Assembly (NCBI GenBank): GCA_023443925.1
Contig: JAEZSL010000216.1
Location: 1-6,515 of the forward strand
Reading direction: 5' to 3'
Length of the DNA stretch: 6,515 nt
Source: Bacillota bacterium
GTDB taxonomy: Bacteria > Bacillota_A > Clostridia > Lachnospirales > Lachnospiraceae
The position numbers and the translations under genes were made by a program. A model generated the notes under the pieces. That model saw only the letters and a program-made list of their open reading frames with translations. It was not told where the DNA came from and did no database searches. Below, piece by piece: positions 1 to 4,793 of the stretch (position 1 is the first letter of the stretch; every line of letters starts with the position of its first letter).

Positions 1-42
1 TATTATGTAAAAGGTGTTATGATCGGTTCCGTAAAAGGATGA
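1..42 (+). CDS. C-terminal tail of an ABC transporter permease (LplC/AraQ type), partial
   Basis: The window opens inside a reading frame that gives YYVKGVMIGSVKG and then stops at TGA (40-42). This ending closely matches the usual C-terminus of carbohydrate ABC permeases of the LplC/YtcP type (binding-protein-dependent transport inner membrane component), which commonly end in a pattern like YFVKGxMIGxVKG. Those proteins are six-helix membrane subunits that form half of the sugar channel. Only 13 codons are visible, so no membrane segment or EAA loop can be checked. The next gene downstream encodes the matching lipoprotein binding protein, which is the expected order permease, permease, binding protein. 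The call rests on this short tail plus context. Confidence 0.8.
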   Translation, partial: YYVKGVMIGSVKG

Positions 43-52
43 TCGGTATGTA

Positions 53-73
53 CGGCATGGAAGGGCCATGCTG
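53..73 (+). other. Intercistronic stem-loop between permease and binding-protein genes
   Basis: The arms GCATGG (55-60) and CCATGC (66-71) pair perfectly around a five-base loop. One further G-U pair and one C-G pair extend the stem to eight pairs (53-60 with 66-73). It is followed by an A-rich stretch and not by a T-run, so it is not a canonical intrinsic terminator. Hairpins in this position commonly mark a processing or stability boundary that lets the binding protein be made in excess over the permeases. That role is inferred here. Confidence 0.5.
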
Positions 74-97
74 ATAAAAAACCATACAAAATAAATT

Positions 98-104
98 AAA
101 GGAG
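98..104 (+). promoter_or_regulatory. Ribosome binding site of the solute-binding protein gene
   Basis: AAAGGAG lies eight bases before the ATG at 113. It is a strong Shine-Dalgarno match and fixes this start, which also gives a complete lipoprotein signal peptide. Confidence 0.85.
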
Positions 105-112
105 AGGTTTAT

Positions 113-1873
113 ATGAAAAAAAGACTACTTGGTATACTTATGGTAACCGTAATGTCAATTTCTCTGCTTTCCGGCTGTGGTAAGTCCGGAAATGATAACA
201 AAGGAACAAAACCGGCGGAATCCACCGGTACCAGTACGGAGGGTACTGCCCAAACAGGAGAAGAGACAGCACAGGCAGGTCCGCAGAAGTACGATGATGT
301 TAAATTAAAAATGCTTATCTGCTGGAACGGCGGATTTAAGACAGCAACAGATCAGTACAACAATGAAGTAGCAACGGCAATCCGTGAAAAAACTGGTGTT
401 ACTGTTGAATTTGAAGGTATTATGATGAGCGAAACAGAAAAGCTCAATCTCTTATTTGCATCCGGCGATATGCCTGATATGATCAATGCACCTTATTGGG
501 GTGGAAATGCTGGTGAAACAGCGGTTATTAAGAAGGCAGCTTCCGAAGGAAGACTTCTTCCCATCGAAAATTTACTGCCAAACTACCCGAACCTTGCCAA
601 TGCTTATGATATCGGTATAGTTTCTCAGTCTTATTTAGAAAATGACTTGGATTATGCAGGTTTTGACGGACACCGTTATATACTGCCTCAGGAAACTCCC
701 GGAGATACAGCAGATGTAACAAACTGGGCATATGGTGTATTTGTCCGCGGCGATGTACCTTCAGCTCTTGGTGTTGATCCTAAGACAATTAAAACTGCAG
801 ATGATTTATATAACTTCATGGTAAAAGCAAAAGAACATGGATTTAAAGATGTTAACGGCAATGACACGATCGTTGCTACTACTTACCATAACGGCTGGGA
901 TTATTCAGGATATTCCATTAATCTTGCATCTAAAAAGTTCAGTAATTACAGAAAACAGGCAGACGGCACCTATACTCACCTTGCTTTAACCGACGAGTGG
1001 ATGAACAGAAACCTCTTTACCTGGAAGTTAGTTAATCAGGGATTATTGGATGTGGAATGCTTTAAACAGACAGACGCTCAGGCAGATGAAAAAGTTGGTA
1101 ACGGAACCGCATTATTTGCTTCTGCTCAGTACGGTGTAGTTATTAACTCTACAAAACTTACCGGTTTATACAGTTCCAAGCCGGAAATGCGTTATGTGCC
1201 TGTAGGTCCTATGACATACAGCGATGGTCAGCCTTTTGTACAGCTTGAACAGAACGGACGCGGCGGATCTCCAGCAATTATTTTCCCTACAACCTGCTCT
1301 AATATCGAAGCAGCAATGACTTATCTTGATTATGTAAACAGCGAAGAAGGTGCACGTCTTTGCCAGTATGGTATTGAAGGCGACACATATGCTATGAACA
1401 GCGACGGACAGCCTCGTCTTAACAGTGATATCCTTGCCAGAAAAGCTGCCGGTGATTCTTCTGTTGACGATGAACTTCGTGCAAAAGGTATCAGTTACAT
1501 TTTAGGACGTACTCTTCAGGCTGACAAACGTTTCACCTGGTGGGGTGAAATCAATGCCGGTGATGCAGATGCAGCTCCTCCGGAAATGACAGAATACAAA
1601 CTTGCTCGTCCCGTTGAACGTGTAGATGGTTATCCGTTAGAAGGACTTGTAAATAAATTCGAGAATTACGATACAGTTAAGAAATTTGCTTTTGAAGGTA
1701 CTACTGAGGAAGATTACAAACAACGTGCATTCTTTGCAGATACCGAAGCAGAAGCAAAAGCTATTCTTGAAGAATATGGAAATTACTTAATGACACAGGA
1801 AAATGGAATCTTTAAAGATTACTTAGCCTATGTAAACGAAGCAGCTAAATCCAGAGATGATTTGCTGGATTAA
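113..1873 (+). CDS. Lipoprotein extracellular solute-binding protein of a carbohydrate ABC importer (LplA-like)
   Basis: This 586-residue protein captures sugars at the outer face of the cytoplasmic membrane and hands them to the permease pair. Residues 1-21 are a lipoprotein signal peptide: a KKR start, a hydrophobic core, and the lipobox LLSGC with Cys22 as the lipidated residue. A flexible linker rich in Gly, Thr, Glu and Ala follows to about residue 57. The mature domain begins with a first strand around residues 63-71 (VKLKMLICW). It contains the typical binding-protein stretch LNLLFASGDMPDMI (111-124), where Bacillus LplA-like proteins have a similar (L/A)ASGDxPD motif. The length fits the large LplA-type group, which runs to roughly 500-580 residues. 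The preceding permease tail and the downstream glycosidases support an oligosaccharide ligand. Which sugar it binds cannot be read from the sequence; a mannose-containing oligosaccharide is inferred from the GH38 gene. Confidence 0.93.
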   Translation: MKKRLLGILMVTVMSISLLSGCGKSGNDNKGTKPAESTGTSTEGTAQTGEETAQAGPQKYDDVKLKMLICWNGGFKTATDQYNNEVATAIREKTGVTVEFEGIMMSETEKLNLLFASGDMPDMINAPYWGGNAGETAVIKKAASEGRLLPIENLLPNYPNLANAYDIGIVSQSYLENDLDYAGFDGHRYILPQETPGDTADVTNWAYGVFVRGDVPSALGVDPKTIKTADDLYNFMVKAKEHGFKDVNGNDTIVATTYHNGWDYSGYSINLASKKFSNYRKQADGTYTHLALTDEWMNRNLFTWKLVNQGLLDVECFKQTDAQADEKVGNGTALFASAQYGVVINSTKLTGLYSSKPEMRYVPVGPMTYSDGQPFVQLEQNGRGGSPAIIFPTTCSNIEAAMTYLDYVNSEEGARLCQYGIEGDTYAMNSDGQPRLNSDILARKAAGDSSVDDELRAKGISYILGRTLQADKRFTWWGEINAGDADAAPPEMTEYKLARPVERVDGYPLEGLVNKFENYDTVKKFAFEGTTEEDYKQRAFFADTEAEAKAILEEYGNYLMTQENGIFKDYLAYVNEAAKSRDDLLD

Positions 1874-1925
1874 TAAGGAGTTAACAAATAGCGGGAGAAT
1901 CTAAATTAGCCTGATGTTAACCTTA
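1874..1925 (+). repeat. Imperfect inverted repeat just after the binding-protein stop codon
   Basis: TAAGG-AG-TTAACA (1874-1886) can pair with TGTTAACCTTA (1915-1925), giving eleven pairs with a two-base bulge and a 28-base loop. No T-run follows, so it is a weak terminator candidate at best. It may instead protect the 3' end of the binding-protein message. The left arm contains an AAGGAG ribosome-site-like sequence that is not followed by a start codon at usable distance. The right arm touches the start of the long inverted repeat at 1925, so the two structures compete for position 1925 only. Confidence 0.4.
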
Positions 1926-1997
1926 AATGTGGGTTATGTTTTGGAAATTTGTATAAAATTGTGCGGATAACAGGCTGCTGTTATGAAAAAATATATT

Positions 1998-2005
1998 ACC
2001 TCCTT
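1998..2005 (-). other. Shine-Dalgarno-like AAGGAGGT on the minus strand (anti-SD sequence in + RNA)
   Basis: The + strand reads ACCTCCTT, in the apical part of the long inverted repeat. Read on the minus strand this is a perfect AAGGAGGT, but no ATG, GTG or TTG follows at a usable distance, so no gene starts there. It could be a relic of a transposase leader in a deleted insertion sequence. In the + transcript it would mimic the 3' tail of 16S rRNA and could pair with purine-rich ribosome sites such as AAGGAG at 1875-1880. Both readings are inference. Confidence 0.35.
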
Positions 2006-2008
2006 GGT

Positions 2009-2036
2009 TTGTATGAATCAAAATATGATTTATAAT
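2009..2036 (+). promoter_or_regulatory. Possible sigma-A-type promoter inside the inverted repeat
   Basis: TATAAT (2031-2036) is a perfect -10 hexamer. The best -35 candidate is TTGTAT (2009-2014) at 16 bases, a weak match. If active, it would transcribe the right half of the repeat and then the hydrolase gene at 2242. The surroundings are very AT-rich, so a chance TATAAT is quite possible. Confidence 0.3.
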
Positions 2037-2101
2037 ATACAGCAGGAGCCCGCACATATTTTATACGAATTCCAAAACAGTAACCCACATTTTGTATAAA
2101 A

Positions 2102-2145
2102 GGATTTGGGTAGCAACACTTATAAAATATGTTAGGATCAAATCC
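2102..2145 (+). repeat. Second stem-loop in the leader of the hydrolase gene
   Basis: GGATTTG (2102-2108) pairs with CAAATCC (2139-2145), with a possible inner AACA/TGTT pairing (2115-2118 with 2130-2133). Its loop contains TATAAAATATGT (2121-2132), the exact reverse complement of 2054-2065 in the right arm of the long repeat, so the two structures could be alternatives. The rest of the leader (2146-2224) holds a tandem CGGATAC pair (2163-2176) and nothing else I recognise. Confidence 0.35.
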
Positions 2146-2224
2146 CGGCAGACACTCGTAAACGGATACCGGATACAATTAGGAGAGATTTCGGATATCC
2201 AACTTACACAATAGATTAACAGTA

Positions 2225-2233
2225 AAGGAAGGG
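2225..2233 (+). promoter_or_regulatory. Ribosome binding site of the 772-residue hydrolase gene
   Basis: An AAGGAAGGG-type purine run lies eight bases before the ATG at 2242. It is a good but not perfect Shine-Dalgarno match and supports this start. Confidence 0.7.
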
Positions 2234-2241
2234 AAAAGCAT

Positions 2242-4560
2242 ATGTCATATATTCGTGAACGTTCCCAGGAATTAACAGGATTTCAGGAACACGCACCCTG
2301 GCAGCCCAATATCGATGTCCAGTGCGATTTTGTTATGGTATACGGTATTGATGCCACAATGCCTGAGAGGGTACGTCAGTTTAAGGAAAAAGGTTATGTT
2401 GTACATCTTATGACCGGTATCTCCTGGGGAGAATATCAGGATTATCTCTATGGAAAATTCGACGGCAGAAACCATTGGGACGAGAGCCAAATGGATCGTC
2501 ATGGAAATCACATCAAGCATGGAAAAGAAGTTCCCTATATGTCACCATCCATTGCTTTTGCAAACTATCTTACGGAAAAACTGAAAGTTGCCGTGGACGC
2601 GGGAGTAGAAGCCATACACGTAGAGGAACCGGAATTCTGGGACAGGGGCGGATATTCGGAAGCCTTTAAAAGAGAATACCAGTTATATTACCGTGAACCC
2701 TGGCAGCCGCCTCACAGCAGCCCGGACACCAGATATAAAGCCTCCAAACTAAAGGCTCATCTTTATGCAAGAACCATCAGCCTTGTCGGGGATGCACTAA
2801 AGGAATATGCCCTGACAAACCATAACCGGGTTCTCAGATTTTATGTTCCGACCCACAGCCTTGTGAATTATACTCAATGGAAAATTATCAGTCCGGAAGG
2901 CGCACTGATTAACCTGCCTGCCGTTGATGGTTATATCGCCCAGGTCTGGACCGGAACCAGCCGTCCTGCCAATGTATTTGAAGGCGTGGTAAAGGAGAGA
3001 ACTTTTGAAACGGCCTTCCTGGAATATGGAATTATGCAGGAGCTGGTAAAAGGAACCGGTCGTAAAATGTGGTTCCTGCATGACCCCATTGAAGACAACC
3101 CGGAATATACCTGGGAGGATTACCGCTATAATTACGTAAAGACCGCTGTTGCATCCTTACTGCACCCGGGTGTTCATAACTATGAAATATGTCCGTGGCC
3201 CAGGAGGGTATTTGACGGGGTATTTCCCCGGAAAGCCGGACTAGCAGGAGGAACCATTCCGACTACCAACATGCCCGGTGCAAAGGCCATACCGGCTGAA
3301 TATGCCACCCTTCTTAACAGCATGGTGCAGCTTTTCGGTGATATGGACCAGACTGAATATAGTTTTGACGGTATCAATGAAGGAGTCGGTGTCCTGATGT
3401 CGGATTCCGGTTTATTCCAGAGAAGCTATCCGGATGGTATTATTCCCAGTGATGCAGCTGCTAATATGGAAAATGTTCTGGAAGGATTTAAGGACCGGAT
3501 GCATGACGGTGAAGATTGTTCTGAGGAAAGCCGTACCTTTATGAACAAGGTGAACCAGGATGATACAGAATTCCGTGCCTTTGTGCAAAGCGGTACTTTC
3601 CCGGACTTCTTTGGTATGGCAATGCCGTTGTTAAAATATGGGCTGCCCGTAAGACCGGTGCTCTTAGATAATGCAAGACGCTATCCGGGATATCTGGATG
3701 ATTATAAAACACTTATTTTAAGCTATGAATACATTAAGCCGGAATCTCCGGATGTCAATAATGCACTGGCAGCCTGGGTTAAAGCAGGCGGGACTCTGGT
3801 GTACATCGGCGACGGCAGTGATCCATATCACCGGATCGACGGCTGGTGGAACCGCAGGAAGGATTCCGGGGAAGCATCCGCATATGAAAATCCTGCACAA
3901 CATCTCTTTGAGATGTTAGATCTTCCTTTAAATCCGGAAAATGGAGTTAACCGAGCAGGAAATGGTATTGTTATGGTTTGGAACATCTCCCCTTCCAGGC
4001 TCTGTCTGAATACTGAGGTAGCGGAAGAATACAGAACCCGTATTAAAGAACTTTTAGCTCTCAGAGGCAGAGACTGGCAGTATGGCAGTACACTTACCCT
4101 GAGAAGAGGGCCTTACATTATATCGGCAGTCATGGATGAAACCGGTGCCGGCAGGAAGGTATGCGAAGAAGGACATAGTTTCAAAGGATTGTTTGCCGAC
4201 ATGTTTGCCAATGATTACGCAATCATAACGGAGAAGCAAATCAAGCCGGATGAAAATACCATCCTGTTTGATTTCTCCAAAATTGAAGGAGAAGACTGGC
4301 GTATTATCGGCTGCTCAGCAAGAATATTCTCCCTGGACAGAACAGCTGACGGCTCTGCCTTTACGATGAAGGTAAAAGCTGCGGACAAAATAAAAGCATT
4401 TATAAGAATCCGTCTGCCCAAACCGGTAGCTTCCTTAACTGCAGAGGATGAGAAGGGTAATCCGGCAGCAATGGACTATTCCTGGGATGAAGCTTCCCAA
4501 ACGGCACTGCTTCGTTATGACAGTACAAACCAGACTCTGTTGATTAAAGGAATATTCTAA
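2242..4560 (+). CDS. Putative cytoplasmic glycoside hydrolase: TIM barrel, GATase-like domain and beta-sandwich, family not assigned
   Basis: This 772-residue protein has no signal peptide or membrane segment, so it should act in the cytoplasm on imported sugar. The N-terminal ~400 residues read as a TIM barrel with successive strand-like stretches: FVMVYGID (30-37), VVHLMTGISWG (53-63), AIHVEEPEFW (124-133), VLRFYVPTHS (197-206), YIAQVWTGTS (231-240), KMWFLHDPIED (275-285) and VHNYEICPWP (311-320). Glu128, Glu129 or Glu131 and Glu315 sit at strand ends, where clan GH-A-like retaining enzymes keep their acid/base and nucleophile. Residues about 460-560 resemble the GATase-like trimerisation domain of GH42 (LKYGLPVRPVLLD, then YKTLILSYEYIKP and WVKAGGTLVYIGDG). 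The last ~100 residues look like a beta-sandwich. I cannot name the family or substrate. Its place between a sugar-binding protein and a GH38 alpha-mannosidase suggests a role in breaking down the same glycan. Hydrolase is the best reading, but a phosphorylase or non-catalytic relative is not excluded. Confidence 0.75.
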   Translation: MSYIRERSQELTGFQEHAPWQPNIDVQCDFVMVYGIDATMPERVRQFKEKGYVVHLMTGISWGEYQDYLYGKFDGRNHWDESQMDRHGNHIKHGKEVPYMSPSIAFANYLTEKLKVAVDAGVEAIHVEEPEFWDRGGYSEAFKREYQLYYREPWQPPHSSPDTRYKASKLKAHLYARTISLVGDALKEYALTNHNRVLRFYVPTHSLVNYTQWKIISPEGALINLPAVDGYIAQVWTGTSRPANVFEGVVKERTFETAFLEYGIMQELVKGTGRKMWFLHDPIEDNPEYTWEDYRYNYVKTAVASLLHPGVHNYEICPWPRRVFDGVFPRKAGLAGGTIPTTNMPGAKAIPAEYATLLNSMVQLFGDMDQTEYSFDGINEGVGVLMSDSGLFQRSYPDGIIPSDAAANMENVLEGFKDRMHDGEDCSEESRTFMNKVNQDDTEFRAFVQSGTFPDFFGMAMPLLKYGLPVRPVLLDNARRYPGYLDDYKTLILSYEYIKPESPDVNNALAAWVKAGGTLVYIGDGSDPYHRIDGWWNRRKDSGEASAYENPAQHLFEMLDLPLNPENGVNRAGNGIVMVWNISPSRLCLNTEVAEEYRTRIKELLALRGRDWQYGSTLTLRRGPYIISAVMDETGAGRKVCEEGHSFKGLFADMFANDYAIITEKQIKPDENTILFDFSKIEGEDWRIIGCSARIFSLDRTADGSAFTMKVKAADKIKAFIRIRLPKPVASLTAEDEKGNPAAMDYSWDEASQTALLRYDSTNQTLLIKGIF

Positions 4561-4575
4561 TCGAAGAATAAACGG

Positions 4576-4609
4576 AAAGGGTGCTTTTTGTTCCAGGAAG
4601 CATCCTTTT
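4576..4609 (+). terminator. Probable intrinsic terminator after the hydrolase gene
   Basis: AAAGGGTGCTT (4576-4586) pairs with AAGCATCCTTT (4598-4608), giving eleven pairs including one G-U around an eleven-base loop. It starts 15 bases after the stop codon. The T-rich tail is short (TTTTC then TATAAA), so termination may be partial and allow some read-through into the mannosidase gene. Confidence 0.7.
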
Positions 4610-4659
4610 CTATAAATAAGATAGGTAATTGCGAAATTAAATAGTTATCCAATTATGCC

Positions 4660-4726
4660 ATACAATTTATACGGATTTCATAGCTTCAGCTGCCCACCCG
4701 GTACAGATTCGATTCTGAAATTGTAT
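4660..4726 (+). repeat. Nine-base inverted repeat in the mannosidase leader
   Basis: ATACAATTT (4660-4668) and AAATTGTAT (4718-4726) are exact reverse complements 49 bases apart, just upstream of and overlapping a possible promoter. They could be the two halves of a looped operator or the base of a stem. The sequence is AT-rich, so chance is a fair explanation. Confidence 0.3.
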
Positions 4727-4743
4727 TAATTGCCTGGTATATA
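4715..4743 (+). promoter_or_regulatory. Possible promoter of the alpha-mannosidase gene
   Basis: An extended -10 (TGG followed by TATATA, 4735-4743) lies 17 bases after a weak -35 (CTGAAA, 4715-4720). It sits about 50 bases before the ATG and downstream of the terminator, so an independent promoter here makes sense. The hexamers are only partial matches. I found no clear catabolite-repression (cre) site nearby. Confidence 0.35.
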
Positions 4744-4780
4744 GATACAACTTTGGCGTTTTGTAATTACTTTAAATTTG

Positions 4781-4787
4781 AAAGGAG
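4781..4787 (+). promoter_or_regulatory. Ribosome binding site of the alpha-mannosidase gene
   Basis: AAAGGAG stands six bases before the ATG at 4794, a near-ideal arrangement that fixes this start. Confidence 0.85.
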
Positions 4788-4793
4788 TAAAGC

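Larger units (their letters stand above)
1925..2092. repeat. 168-bp long imperfect inverted repeat (MITE-like element or structured RNA)
   Basis: The left arm (1925-1966) and the reverse complement of the right arm (2050-2092) align over about 42 bases with only three single-base gaps and one T/G wobble. The shared blocks are AAATGTGGGTTA, TGTTTTGG, GTATAAAA and TGTGCGG. Inside the long stem are a perfect seven-pair hairpin (ATAACAG 1967-1973 with CTGTTAT 1978-1984, loop GCTG) and a smaller one (AATCA 2016-2020 with TGATT 2026-2030). CTGCTGT (1975-1981) can alternatively pair with ACAGCAG (2039-2045). There is no gene inside. Length, terminal inverted repeats and lack of coding content resemble a miniature inverted-repeat transposable element. 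I see no convincing target-site duplication at its edges. The alternative is a transcribed structured element between the binding-protein and hydrolase genes. Confidence 0.75.

Noticed and set aside
1875..1880. AAGGAG directly after the binding-protein stop as the ribosome site of a disrupted small gene
   Set aside because: No start codon lies at a usable distance and no open frame follows, so there is no support for a gene. It is mentioned only as part of a hairpin arm.
1914..1970. A short ATG-initiated 18-codon frame after the binding-protein gene, as a possible leader peptide
   Set aside because: No Shine-Dalgarno sequence precedes it. The codons are simply the left arm of the inverted repeat, and there is no run of regulatory codons.
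1925..2092. A CRISPR array or integron attC site as an explanation of the repeat
   Set aside because: There is a single pair of inverted arms, no regularly spaced direct repeats, and no integrase-type core sites.
2163..2176. Tandem CGGATAC CGGATAC as a regulator-binding direct repeat
   Set aside because: Two seven-base units alone are too little to claim an operator. I note them but cannot link them to a known regulator.
1996..2178. A 60-codon minus-strand open frame crossing the long inverted repeat
   Set aside because: It has no ribosome site, has a composition unlike a real protein, and is laid across repeat and leader DNA. It is a chance open frame.
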